Source: Maratus speciosus
Taxonomy: Eukaryota > Arthropoda > Arachnida > Araneae > Salticidae
Direction of reading: 5' to 3'
DNA: 64,000 bases
NCBI GenBank assembly: GCA_963932465.1
Contig: CAWVRF010001068.1
Coordinates: forward strand, 186,001 to 250,000
Shown one piece after another: positions 1 to 12,580 of this stretch. The position numbers and the translations under genes were made by a program. Numbering within the stretch: position 1 is the first letter of the stretch; the number at the start of each line of letters is the position of its first letter. Below the pieces are notes generated by a model. That model was not told the DNA's origin, searched no databases, and saw only the letters and a program-made list of their open reading frames with translations.

Positions 1-2600
1 GTCATTTCTTTTTTCATAAGTAATTACAGAACAGTGTTTATATATTTAATTCATTCATGAAAAGTAATTTATAATTATATACATAACATTTATTTTATAT
101 TACAGAAATTTTAAGGCTGCTTTAAAATCCAAACTACAAATTTTTAATACATGTTTGAATACGTTTTGTTCGCAAATACATTTAAATTTTGAAGTTCTTT
201 TATGCAGAAACTGTATAATCGAACAATATGTTCCATTTTTTGATAAAGCCAGAAAGGATTTTAGCAAATATTGAGAAAGTTAGCATTTTCAACTGCATTT
301 CCGGACGTGACAGCGAAGGAAAGTAAAAATCTACCGCCTTGAGACAGCAGTCGATAGTTATAGTATTTGTGATGTTTTTGCTATGGCCGATTATCTACAC
401 AAGGGATACAGGCAAACGAATACCCCCCATGTAATTGGGGAGGGGGCAAGATATATTAACCCATATTTACTCTAGCTAAGCTAGATTCGAGAAAAACTCT
501 GAATGATTATGCCGACGGACACGACATTGGTTTGGAGTCATGTCATATATAAAAGGGGGGGGGGGGTGTCTCAAAGCTAAAAAAATAAAAATAATAATAT
601 TTATTCATAATGAAGATAAGGATCTTTTTTTAAAAGGATAAATAATATTCATGGCTGGAATAGCACAATTGAAGTGTGCAACTGTGCTACTTCAGTGATG
701 AATATAATATTTATTCGTGATTGTGTGTGGAATTTTATAAATTGATAAATTTAAGCATGAGTTCGAGACAGGTCACACAGCTTAAGTTTAGAGGAGTAAT
801 GCTGGAATTTAAATCAAATATCGTACTTTTTCAAAATTTTGAATGCAAAAAGATTTTATTGGAATATAAACGTTATTACATTTTGGTTCTCAAAAGAGTA
901 TTCCCCCCCCCCCCCCTTCTCAACAACGTGAAACTTTCTGTTGCATTTTGAAACTTAAAGCATGGCACTTGCAAGCATGATTATTAAAGTGATTTGAAAT
1001 CAAACAGTTTTTATTTTTTGATAAATGAATTAGACCTTGCGTTTAAGCGATTGTTGTCTCAAGACGGCACTTTTATCCCTTTCCTCCACCCACATCCGAA
1101 AAATGTGTAAAGTATTAGGGGATTTTGTTACGGCTGATTACCTGCACATAGAAATACCGCTAACATGCTGTACATAAGTTAAATTACTCTACCCCTCCCC
1201 CATATAAAGCTTTGAAATTTTCAAAAAATTCTCCTGCATTTCTTAAGAATGTTCTCAAATCCAAAAGGACAACTTTCTGACATAAGTTTTAATTTATTTT
1301 TGTTCAAAAATGCATGAAACTAGCTGGTGTTGTTGTTCAGAAACTATGTTATTGAGCTGTTTTTTCTATTTTTTTGCAAACGCGATGGATCTTTCAGAAA
1401 TAGTGTCAAAGTGGGCGTTTTGAACCGAATTTCTGCGCGAAGGAAGAAAGAGCACTCAAGAGCGGACGAAAAACGTGTTTGTCACGTGATCAAATTCGCT
1501 TATAACTCAATAGGTAATTGATGGATCAAAAAATAGAAAAATCAGTTCAATTCCAAATTGCTTCCATGGCCAGGCTTTCCAATTTTTTACCTTCCTTTCC
1601 GTTAAAAAATGAATTTGTAAATGTGTCAAAACGTTTTGCGCTTGTTGAGCAGAGCAGTTAAGAACAGCCTTAATTTGCAGTAAAAATGAATAACTAAAGA
1701 TTTCTGCATACACTCTGCGTCACAGGTGGCAGCTAATTTTTAAAATGCTTCTATATTTTAAAATTATTCTGCCTTTTTTATTTTTTACTTATTTATTTAT
1801 TTTTGTTTAAAATGTCCTGTTTATTACTTTGTTGAAAAATAAATAAATAAGCTATAAGCTGGTCATTGCGTCATGTGAAAGCATGGGGGTCGGTTGAGGG
1901 GGTGGGGGTGTGAAAATAATTAAAGTTTTCTTTTTTGATATACAAAATTTTTTATCAGGTATAACAGTACTAAGTATTTTGTGAAAATAATTTTTTAGAT
2001 GAATCATATCAACCAAAAATATGTTTTATAATTTGTAGTAAATAATTTTGTGAAAAATTGCTAAAATTCCTCCCCAAGAATTTCCAAAGAATTATTTCTT
2101 TCTCTCTATATACAGAACTTTAATTCAAGATTGGCATTCAGTTTTACATTTTTTTCCAATCTAATTATATTTTCAAAAATCAATTTTATTCCTTAGAAGT
2201 ACAATAGTTTATTTCTGTAAAAGAACATCAAATAATCACATAAACAGCGTTTCGCTGCATCCATTCCCCATCACTTTTCAGTAATTCCCTTTCTCTCTTC
2301 CAAGAACCAATTTTTGTCAATTTACCTTCCTGACAATAACTAAAGTTCCACACCCCTAACCTCAGATTGTTGGATTAAAAGCAGCATATAGCCATACACC
2401 GAGGAAGAGGGAGGAATTACATCCATCCTAACTCAGTTGTATTTCTTGCGTATAAACCCCACCCACCTCGCTCCTTTGGAAGCATGGCATTGTCATGACA
2501 AAATTTTTTTGGAAGTACCTCATACAAACGTCCAAAGATTTCCTCGTCCTATGCAACACTACATTAAAACCCAACATGGCGATAATGGGCAATGGCGCAC
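1..2600. other. AT-rich stretch without a recognisable gene
   Basis: No open frame here has recognisable protein motifs. The short open frames run through homopolymers, including a G run near 557 and a C run near 904, and look like chance. I see no TIR pair or tandem array. Confidence 0.5.
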
Positions 2601-2621
2601 GGTGGAATTCTAGAAGAAGTG

Positions 2622-2795
2622 TTGGCAGTGGGCAACTTTTTAAAAATTCAAATTTATTGATTAACACCACTTTTTTGAAATGGTAAAATTCCCCTGTTTT
2701 TTTCTTAATTAATATGTCATTAAACAAGAAGAATTTTACGATCAACAACGCAATACGAAAATAAAAAAACCTAAATTTAAAAAAAGTAGTCCACT
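2622..2795. repeat. Short TIR element (MITE), copy 1
   Basis: The left end reads TGTTGGCAGTGGGCAACTTT. The right end, TAAAAAAAGTAGTCCACTAT, is its approximate reverse complement. Between them are the phrases ACCACTTTTTTGAAATGGTA and, inverted, a TTTTACG segment. The same layout recurs at 42947-43112, so this is a dispersed family. No coding capacity is seen. The exact ends and target duplication are not resolved in this degraded copy. Confidence 0.5.
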
Positions 2796-2799
2796 ATAT

Positions 2800-4290
2800 G
2801 TGTAACACAATATGCGTGCACAATATGTGTAAAGTGGTCGAAAAAGTCTGCAGTAGTGTGAACAGCCCACACAACTACATATGTGACTTTTATCTTACTT
2901 AAATGTTGTATTCAAACTCTGAGCGCAATTATTCTACCATGTCGGGCATTACCGCTCAATCGATGGTATTTAAATAAAATGATAAAAAATTTCCTTACAC
3001 TTTTATGCAAATTAGTTGATTGCAAACTGTTCCTGTTATGTTTTGGAGTTATACTTCGTTAATAAAATATTGAATATTTTATCCAAATTTGACTAGCTAT
3101 TCATATTTTCCCTTAAGTGAGCGCCATTCCCCTACATGTTTTCTATTTAAAAGTGAAGGACTTTTACATAAAAATAATTATTTTCGAGACAGCTGTAGTA
3201 CTATATCGGGTAGATATCCATCAACGAATCCTCATCATATTTTGAATACAATATTTTATTTTCGACTCATAAGGCCATTGTTTTTGGTTGTTCCTGCATC
3301 AATGACCTTTATTTTTCTACGAAATAATTTTAATAAGCCACACTGACAATCCATAAAGCTTACTCCACATCACTTTCGCTAACCCTAAATTGGCTGTACC
3401 TTTGATGAAATTTTTTTATCTACAATGTTAGAAGATTCTAATTGTATAAACAACAAGTAACTTTTAAAAAAATATGTTAACGTAAAGTTAATTATTTAAA
3501 ATTGTTTTTGAATAGTGCTACAAATTCGCCAGAAAAACACAGAGCAAAGTAGGCTACGTACTGCCGAGGTGTATTGGCAAATGTTCAGGATTCAATCGTT
3601 ATGATTTAAGAGTCATTCACACTGAATCCTCGTTCAGCGCATCTTGCTTCTTTTTTCTTTACGCAGTAAAATAGATGTTGCACTTTCTCATATTTCGATC
3701 AAAACGCTATTCTAAAGGTAAATTTTTTATCCTTATATACCCCGGTTTTTGTAATGAGTTTTTAAATTTTTTTAAATTAAGTGTTTTGTTATCTAAACGA
3801 TTTATTTAGTTATAGAATCACAGTCACTGCATATGAAATCAGCACACTAATTTTTCTTGCTATAAGTGACATTATATATTTTTTAGCGGCAAGTATAACT
3901 ATTTTATTGTATATAAAGTATAGAGGAAAAATTCAAACACAAGAAATAATGATTTTTTCATTACTCAGCCAGTATAACGTTGATGATATCATTTAACATT
4001 GCTGAATATTTTGTTAATGCCAAGTTATCGGATTACTTTCTGATGTTCTTTAAATACGAGTGACACTTAAGAATCCAGTTAAGTATGATTTTCTGAATTT
4101 TCAACATCCACTGCTGAAGATCAATGCCATTCCTCATATAGGTTTTGGTCTTCAGAGGCTCTAGTGAAGCAAACATACCTTCGGAAAACCCAGATTAAAA
4201 GCCTAGGGCCCAATCACTTCTAAGGGTACCCAGTGACGATGAAGCTCTAGAGGACTCAGAAGTGCAAACCCTGAAGATTGTGGCTCAATC
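2800..4290. other. AT-rich stretch without a recognisable gene
   Basis: Short open frames at 3089-3346 and 3781-3996 have low-complexity, hydrophobic AT-driven composition and no recognisable domain. Nothing else is supported. Confidence 0.4.
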
Positions 4291-4293
4291 ATT

Positions 4294-4467
4294 TTACACA
4301 GCTTTTGCTGTTGTGACGATCAAATCATCCAGTAGTTCAGGGTTTAAAGTGATGCACATTGGCCGATGCTTCTCTTTTTTCACAAGTTCATGTAATGCAA
4401 CAATGTGTGTCTGCTGTATATGCATAAGGGCTCCATGACCCTGACACAGGAAGGTGGTATCCACATT
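4294..4467 (-). pseudogene. Possible exon or gene fragment of unknown function
   Basis: The minus strand is open for 57 codons ending in TAA at 4296-4294. Its composition is protein-like (Gln-Gly-His-Gly, Gln-Gln-Thr-His, a Lys-Lys-Glu-Lys cluster, then Glu-Leu-Leu-Asp-Asp-Leu-Ile) and unlike the low-complexity frames around it. A TTTCTAG acceptor-like site lies just upstream on the minus strand near 4492, but a TAA falls between it and the open part. I do not recognise the family. It could be a coding exon, a processed pseudogene piece or chance. The sequence downstream on the minus strand has stops in all frames. Confidence 0.3.
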
Positions 4468-4893
4468 TTACCATGGCCATATACTAGAAATATATAAATC
4501 GAAAAGCAGTTTTAAAGGAGTCTTGAAATGAGGTTTTAATAATGTAGACCCCCTCAAATCTGCAGCCTTAAATTCCGCACATCATCACTGATGTAAACAA
4601 TGAAAGTTTCAGTTCAGATATAAGGAGAAAATTACAGAATTTTGTAGTTTTATATCATTCCATATTTATTTTAATATTTATTTCTAGTTACTAATATGAC
4701 TGAACTTGTGATTTTTTTTAGGGAATTATAAATTTATTTGTGAAAAAAATCGAGATATTGCTGATATCACTGGTCATCACAACTTTTTACCTAACATATT
4801 CATGTATTAATCAAGCTTTTTTGGTTATTAAGACTGGCTAAACCTGAAATAAAACTTCTTTACTTTATGATTTTGATGTGAATTAATAGGTTA

Positions 4894-6008
4894 CCGTAAT
4901 TTCCGGCCTATAATCCACAGATTATCTATTAAAAAACCTGAAAATTTTTAAGTGCGGATTATCTGCTGAATTTTTTTTTAAGCGGAAGTTTAGGGCAGAC
5001 ATCCAGTTTCTAGCAGCAGTTATAAAATAAAAATGTAAACAGTTATCAAATGATTGTCTGAATTGACCGTTCGTGCAGTTGCTTGTAATTGGTTCACATA
5101 TGAGGTGTATGTGCTAGTGGGAGTGACTTCCGATTAGGGTGTTATTTTTTTTAGCCTTTTTGCAACATGTTTCCATGAAGAACAAAGCATTTCTCAACTC
5201 ATCCCTTTCAAAAATTGCAATCTCACCTGTATTCTCGCAAGATACGAAAAGAAAATGCAGTGACATCAGGTGATAACACTCTTTCATATCCTATGCTATT
5301 TCACATCTGGCGAAAAATACTATTCTGCAATCAGGTTTCCGTAGGTTCGAAAGTGATTATGGATGTAGCTCCTCCCAAAATTACAACAGTTTTACTGATT
5401 ACGATGCAACCAATGGGAATGCATCACACATTAATCGAATGAGTCATTATCACATCGTAGTTTCATGGTTTTACTGCTGCCCTTAGATAGGCTAATAAAA
5501 TATAATTATGTCCTTGCAGTTTATATTAAAAAACAAAATGTATTTGATGGTATATCACGTTGAAAGCTATAATAATGTCTAAGAGAAAACCTGTTATTTA
5601 ACACTGCAGAATTTAAACAGAACGTTATTTAAAAAGCCGAAGATGATTTAAAAACAGCAATTATTACAGAATTATCTGTATTCACTAGACCTTCTACATT
5701 TTAGATATAGAAGGTTTTCTAGCTTCAATGAAAAAAATTATTTGTATTTTTTAACTTGTAATTATTTTATTTTATTTTTCAATTATTTTATTACAATTAT
5801 CATTTAAATAGAGCAACTAAATAAATAGGGAGGTGGTTTATTAGTAGTACTTTGGAATGTTGAAAACAATGAGTAATTCTCGTATAGTCCGGCGTATAAT
5901 CCGCTGATTATACACCGGTGCAGATTATCTGCTGAAATTTTTTTATAAGGGCTAAAAATTGCGGCTGTGGAATATACGCTGCCGCGGATTATAGGCCGGA
6001 AATTACGG
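4894..6008. mobile_element. TIR element flanked by TA (MITE-like)
   Basis: The left end starts CCGTAATTTCCGGCCTATAA and the right end is its reverse complement, giving about 24 matching bases. Both outer ends abut TA (4892-4893 and 6009-6010), as expected for a Tc1/mariner/pogo-type insertion. A second internal pair of the phrase CGGATTATCTGCTGAA occurs near 4956 and, in variant form, near 5923. The interior (open frame 5215-5442) shows no transposase motif, so the copy is probably non-autonomous or heavily decayed. Confidence 0.75.
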
Positions 6009-6510
6009 TACATTTATCAGGAAAGTTTCATTGAATAATTCAATGAAAATGTATCTTTTATCTTTATTATGCATATTTAATTATACATTATTAATTATTT
6101 ACTTGACCTTTAATTTTAATAATTTAATCATTTTTAAAATTATCTTACTCGTTTGTCATTTTAGTTTATTACTTTATTTAATTATTTTAATATTTTATTA
6201 TATTGCAAGCATTCATTATAATTTCCATTGCATTATTACATTCAAATTGCTATTTAAAAAATGTAAACAAAGCAATGACCAGAAATCTGCAAAATTCTAA
6301 AATTCGTACAACCACTGTTCCGAAGTTGTGAGAATTTGAAGGGGTCTGCTGTATTATTATTTTTCAGTTTAGGCATTTAAAACTAATACGTATTAAAACA
6401 TAGCTTAGAAAAAAAGCCTGTGTATAAAGTCTAATGGCTGTTTAATTGTTTTAGTGAATGACAACTTTTATAAATCTATTTACCATTTTAAGATAAATAT
6501 TTTCGGCTAG

Positions 6511-7440
6511 GATGTGTTATTATCCCACCCTCCGCGATGTTGAGTATTTGGCGATTTTTATCGCTCTGGCAACCCCGGCGTTTGGCGTCTAGTAACTTAT
6601 TATGGCAACCCCCTTCTTTACGACGCGAGAGCGTGAACATTCATGTTGCTGACGGTTGGTTGACTCTTGTACCAGATACTCTTTGATATCGTGTTCTATG
6701 GCTGTCTTTTTATTTTTATGTTAAATTTATTGATGTATTTCATTGACTATAGTTTCTGTAGTCCGTTTAAACGCTTTTGCTGAAGTAATTAAGAAATATG
6801 AGGAAATTTTGACATGAAAGGGGGGTTTGTTTATAGCGTGTCAATGCGTATTAAGCCTATTTTGGAAAATGACGGCGGTGTTATATTTTGTGCTGTAGGT
6901 TTCAAGAAAGCAGATGTCTGTTAAGGTATGTTGATAATTTTATGTATATTTTGTTGCTTTAAGAGTTTTTTACATTTTGAGATTGCTACAAAACGAGAAC
7001 TACTGAATTTTGAGAATGCTATATTGCGAAAAATGCTGAATTCGGCGATGTTTTTTTTTCGGAAAATGAGCGCGAAGCGCTCATACAACTATTGCTGATT
7101 GCCACTTTAGCGAGTCTCGTTTTTTAGGTATATTTTGCTGTTTTAAGAGTTTTTTACATTTTGAGATTGCTACAAGACGAGAACTGCTGAATTTAGAGAA
7201 TGCTATATTGCGAGAAATGCTGAATTCGGCGATGTTTTTTTCTCGTTAAATGTGCGCGAAGCGCTCATACAAGGATTACTGATTTGCCAGTTTAGCGAAT
7301 TTTGTTTATTATTTACATTTTATTTTCGTTGAGCCAAACATGCGTAGAAACGGGTGCTTGGCGACATTTACTACTTGGCGGAAAAGGGGTTTTCTCGCCA
7401 AAAAAATCCAAGATGGCGGAGGGTGGGATAATAACACATC
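6511..7440. mobile_element. 930-bp TIR element with internal tandem duplication
   Basis: The termini are perfect inverted repeats for 25 bases, beginning GATGTGTTATTATCCCACCC at 6511 and ending with the complement at 7440. Similarity continues inward (ATGTTG versus ATCTTG). No matching target duplication is obvious at the junctions. No open frame of note lies inside. It is a non-autonomous DNA element by structure; the superfamily is not determined. Confidence 0.75.
6944..7311 (+). repeat. Two tandem copies of a ~184-bp unit
   Basis: The unit starts GTATATTTTG at 6944 and again at 7128. The copies share long identical blocks (GAGTTTTTTACATTTTGAGA, GAATGCTATATTGCGA, ATGCTGAATTCGGCGATG), with scattered substitutions. 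Each unit contains a small hairpin, GCGCGAAGCGC. The pair lies wholly inside the TIR element 6511-7440. Confidence 0.85.
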
Positions 7441-7759
7441 TGTTCCATATTTTCAATAGTCTAAAAAGCTGGTAAGTAGGTATTGCTGTTTATTTTACTG
7501 TCTCCTTTTTTTTTTCCCTTAACCTGGCAGTTTTAGACATGTACCATGGGGTACAATGATCCACCTCCTATTTTTGATATTACTTTCTGTTTTTGAATGC
7601 TTCAAATTTTGATTTATAGATAGCAGCCCTGCAGTGGTGAAAAGAAGTTTAAAATCATGTGCATAGCTGGCATTTTAGCCATTTTATTCATGGTAGTTGA
7701 TTTGAGACAGGCAGAAGTAAATATTTTCATCGAAACATATCTTCTTTTTTTCATTAAAG

Positions 7760-9540
7760 ATTTGTAATTTGAAAGACATTGCTCAGCACAATAAAAAGAT
7801 AAGACAATATATTATTATATTTATTGTAACTAAAATAATTAAATATAAAATCTCTTTTTTTAAAAAAAATCAATTTTTTAAACCAATTGGTTAATCAACT
7901 GGTTTTTGACTCAAAAAAAAAAAAAAAGATAAAAAAAAATATCAATTGTTTTTTTTTTTTTTTTTTTTTTTTTTAGAACAAATTTAGTATAATATTTTCT
8001 CATTTTTGATATTTAAGTGTTTCAAATTATTGGATATAAATAATGTTTACTTTTAGCAATCTTATCTCAGCAGTCACCGTAAGACATAGTGAGTCTGAGT
8101 CTAGGTCAAGTTAGAACACAAACAAGGGGCAGACAGACAGACAAACTGAATTCATAAACACTTTTCAACAATGTTGAAAAGGAGTTAAAAAGATTAATGC
8201 TTTTTGTCATATTTTCTCGGAGATTTTACTTGCAACCTTAATAATGCTATTTTATACCATTTTTTTTATTAAATTTCAGCAATGAACTGTACAAAATAGC
8301 ATTGTTAATAATTTTGTAACAATTTAAAGTTTTCCACCTTAAAAAAGAAAATAGCTATTGAATGTACTAATAACCATTGAAAGTACATAAACTAATTCAT
8401 TTGATCATTCAATGTTTTGCATTTGTACATGATACATGACTCTAATTCATTAATATGAAAACCAGTAAAAAGCATAATTTCTTAAATGATAACGAGTGCA
8501 GTTACTTATTTATTTTGATATACTTACTTAGCAAATTTGTTTACTACTTCTTTTTTTAACAAAGTGAGTATTCCAAATAGCTTAAAATCTAGAAAATAGC
8601 ATGGTGCAACCTGAAAAGGGTGGATGCTGCACTAAATTAAATATACTTAGAATAATGACTGTTAATCGATAATATGATGATGATTTTGTTGCCAAAGTTA
8701 GAATATTTCATTTTATTACCAGAAAGACGCCAAGAATTTTTTTAAAGAGCTAGACATGTTTCTTTTTCTTTGTAATATTCAAGTTTTGGTGCCTAATTTT
8801 GAATTAATTCTATCCCTGCTTGTTGTCTACTTATCCGTAGTCTAATCTGAAAAAAATGTCAGCTTTCTCCGAAATGTGAACTTCTAGACTGTGTTCTATC
8901 ATTGGAATTAAAGGGTTAAAGGTGAAGTTTTATAAAATAAATAATTATAATAATAAAATAAGGTATTTGGAGACATACTTATTAAAATATTTACTAATTT
9001 GCAATATTTTAGCGTAAAACAGCCACATGACAGTAGTTTTTATTTGTATTGCAGCTGTGCGATGGCGATAGAAGAAAAGTTTGACGTATTATATGAAAAA
9101 TGCATCTCTGATTTTTTTCATTATTTTTCCTGTCTAATAAATCTTTTAAAGAATCATATATAATTTTTTCGAAACAAAATAAAAAATCGCGCATTTAAGT
9201 GTTAAGATTCCTTTTACATTGTGAATGCATGTATAATGTAAATTGTATTAACAATACAAAATTTTATCCGGATAATTATTTAATTAAAATAAAAAAAATT
9301 CATAAATCTGGAGGAATTCTAAAAAAATACTTCTGTGTATTATAATTCCTTTCGCCATAAAAATTATTTCTTCTATCCTCATTGCTTATAAAATGTATTA
9401 TTTTCACAGATGATATGAAATAATTGAATTTTCTCCTTAAATCTGCTTTACTTTTTATTCATGGGGGCTATTAAAAAAACTTTTAGTTATAAATGCTTTG
9501 TTTATAAATATTTGATTAATCTTTTATTGATAATTATTTT
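7760..9540. other. AT-rich stretch with poly-T and poly-A runs
   Basis: The stretch contains an A run near 7914 and a 25-base T run near 7950, plus a GACAGACAGACA tract near 8137. There are no coding motifs and no repeat pair I could close. Confidence 0.4.
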
Positions 9541-9589
9541 TTATTTATAATATCTATACTAATAAAAGAAAATTTCACTCAGTCTTACT

Positions 9590-11350
9590 AGGGAAGGTCA
9601 CCGACTGCCAGATCGGGATATTGTCGCGTGTGGTGCCGTTGGAAAGCTCTTACCATGGGGATCAAGGAAATGTATACCCCTTTAAGACCCAATGTATTTG
9701 TAAATAGCTAGTCATGCCTGTAGAAATTAAAACATGGACTTCAATCGCTACCTGTTGATAAAAAATGATACTTTACTCTATCTGCAAACCAGAACAATCG
9801 TTCGATTCCAGTTTTTATTACATACGACTCATAAGCAAAGCTTTAAATGAATGTCTAACCCGCACGATCGTGCGGGTTGGATCTTAAAGGAATATAACCA
9901 GGGTTTCGCTGCCGCTCGCCATTGCGCCAAATCGCGACAAAATACTTTATTTGGCGAGTAAACGAACAAATAGACTCGCCAAATTGCGAATGATCAATAT
10001 CTGCTCTGTTTGTGAGTGTGTGTGTGTGTGTGCGCGCGCGGCAATACAGACGAGATTCTTACCCGCGTTTCTGAACGATTAATGTCGTTTTACATGTTCG
10101 ATGTCACAGTGCGATTTGCATTGTTCTATTTACAGGCATACTGACTCAATACCAATTAAGTTTAGCAGCAACAAAGACACAGAAAGAATAATGCGATAGG
10201 TATTTGTCTATTGTCAGTTAATCACTATCTATGCGCCGGCATCGTGCTGGTAAAAAAAAATAATAAAATTACTCGTATCAAGTGCCGAACAGAGAAAAGT
10301 TTTTCTGGAATGTGGTGATGAAATTAGCCATTTTACATACCATTTATTGGTTGTATGTAAAGTATCATTGGTCAGTCAATTTTTTATATCGGTTAAAAAT
10401 TAGAAAAAATTAGGTTATTTTAGAACATATTCAAAAAATAGATACAATAAGGGGTTAAAGATGAATTTTTCAGTGTTTCACACCGAATCATTTTGCTAAC
10501 ATTTATTTTCATTTGGCTACTGTTTTTTATTTCTTATTCGCCAAATCGCTAATGTTGGTCAAAAGCCAGAGTGAAAGCTGTATACAACTACCCATCCGAA
10601 TGAAACTGGTGAAGAGTTTTAGGCTGATGTATTTCTGTCATTTATTGATTTCTTCAGGTCGCCAGCTGTGCAGGAAAGACAATCTGTGTGGCAGGAAAGA
10701 CAGTTTACTATACAGTTATGCAATCTGTTGTTCCCAGTGTGAAGTTGTTGAAGGTTCCATGTTCCCTCTAGTAAGAAACAGAAGGTTGTGACCATATTTT
10801 CATAATCATATATAACTAATTGCACTGCACTGACTTAGAGTGTGCTTTAAAGAACATCAGGAAATAACTCTTCACCTATATTCGATGACATGCGTCGGTA
10901 TGCCTTTTAATAGGCTTTAATCAGAGACACTGATCCCGTCTTTCGATCTGCTAAATAGGCGTACTTTAACTTAACTAATAACACCTGTCACAACTGCGAA
11001 TCACCCCCTTTCGTTTTGTGTACCTGGTGTGTGTTAGAAACACTCGTTCTTCAGCCATTTCTATTCAGAAATGCACTACCATCCACGAAGTTACTTTTTC
11101 CACCAAACATAAATTGTCTTCTCTGTAATCCGTCAACTCTCTTTTTTGCCACACGGAGTATCTTTCCCGCATAGCCAGCGACCTGGAGAAATCAATAAAT
11201 GAGAGAAATACATCGGCCTATAACTCTTCACCAGTTGCATTTGGATGGGTAGTTGTATAAATTTCCTTTATACCCATGGTAAGAGCTTTCCAACGACAGC
11301 ACTCTCGACAAAATCCCGATCTGGCAGTTGGGGATCTTCCCCAGTGAGTT
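9590..11350. repeat. Fold-back repeat with two inverted pairs
   Basis: The outer pair is 9590-9680 against the reverse complement of about 11250-11345, sharing CTGCCAGATCGGGAT and GTTGGAAAGCTCTTACCATG. The inner pair is about 10570-10720 against the reverse complement of 11115-11265, sharing CAACTACCCATCC and GATTTCTTCAGGTCGC-like blocks. The left flank carries TCTATACTAATAAAAG, a phrase often seen at ends of arthropod repeats. No transposase is visible. The open frames at 10513-10791 and 10619-10825 are the inverted arms read in both directions. Confidence 0.6.
10013..10040. repeat. GT then GC dinucleotide microsatellite
   Basis: An alternating GTGTGT tract passes directly into GCGCGCGCG. 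This alternating purine-pyrimidine tract could adopt Z-DNA. Confidence 0.9.
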
Positions 11351-12244
11351 TGTCCGCAATGGTTAGCGAAATCTACTGCATGTGCAACTGAAAATAGATG
11401 TGAGGGTAGTTCAGAGACTCTCCTGGTGCACATGAGGCTCAGAATTTTTTTTATATATAAATAGATGAGTTGTTAATTAAAATTCATCAAATATGCATTC
11501 TTTTTCTGAAGATCGGAAGCAAGCCAGTGCATGCTCATTTCGATGCAATCCTTTTTATCTGAAAGTTAAAACATCTGCTTCCATTTGAAATGGCAGATGA
11601 TCGAATTTTCTAATTTTCCTTAATTTGAGAAAATTGGGAAAACTATTTGAGGTATCAATTTGAAAGTATGTATACATAAGTAGAAAAATTTTCAGCATCC
11701 AAATATCTAATTTTGAAAAAAATTGGTCGTTATTTTTCTTTAAATATTTTCAGAAAACATACTAGACATTTCAAAAATGATCTAGAACAGGGGTCGGCAT
11801 ATTCATTAAAAATTTAACAAAAAAAGTTCTCCCTCCGGTCGGTCCCTCCATTTACTTTCCGATAATGAAATGAAATAATCGCAAACTAATGTTGAAAAAT
11901 AAATATAACTAAGATATAGATTTTAAAATCGCTAAACGTATGTATGTAAAACTCAAAGGAGAAAACTGGAGAGAATGAGAGAGTAAGCATAATCGTAACT
12001 TTTTCTTCAATAAATATGGTTTTAGATCTGTTTATTGTTATGGAGCCCTCCGATACATATTATTTATAACATACAAAAGTTTAAAAAATGGAAGGAATTC
12101 CGAGGGCACGATAGTCAGCGCAAGGTAGGGTGCAATTTTCTAACGATTGTGTCATTGGATTGCCCTTTGACCACTCTTTTATGCACATCCCGTGCCCTAT
12201 CTGCTCAACTTGACTCCTGGAAAGTACTTTTGTAACTTTTTTCG

Positions 12245-12580
12245 ACACCCTCTCAAGAATGTAAAATCGTGCACACAGCATAGATTATGGAACCCTTTCC
12301 AACGCATTCTAAATACTGTAACACCTATCATTTTCATCCATCTGTAGTAATTGTACCTGCCTGTGCAAAGAGCATAACTAACAAGAACGAAAAATCACGC
12401 ATACAACATAGATTATGAAACACTTTCCAACAAATTCTAAATATTGTAACACCTATTATTTTCATCCATCTGCAGTAATTCTACCTCCCTGTGCAGAGAA
12501 CAAAACATAATTCAGAATTAAAAATCATGCGTACAGCATCGACAATGAACACTTTCCAACTCATTCTGAACACTGTAACA
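12245..12580 (+). repeat. ~131-bp tandem repeat, left part
   Basis: About three units are recognisable by AAAAATCATGCGTACAGCAT, then ACACTTTCCAAC, CTGTAACACCTATCATTTTC and ATCCATCTGCAGTAATTCTA. Unit starts fall near 12260, 12391 and 12520. The array is cut at 12580 by a hAT-like insertion and resumes at 13766. Confidence 0.85.

Noticed and set aside
6031..6300. 89-residue hydrophobic open frame resembling a membrane protein
   Set aside because: It is composed almost entirely of Leu, Ile, Phe, Tyr and Asn from AT-rich DNA, with no family resemblance; chance is likelier.
11789..11830. CAGGGGTCGGCATATTCATT, resembling a hAT-type terminus
   Set aside because: No inverted partner or 8-bp duplication was found nearby.
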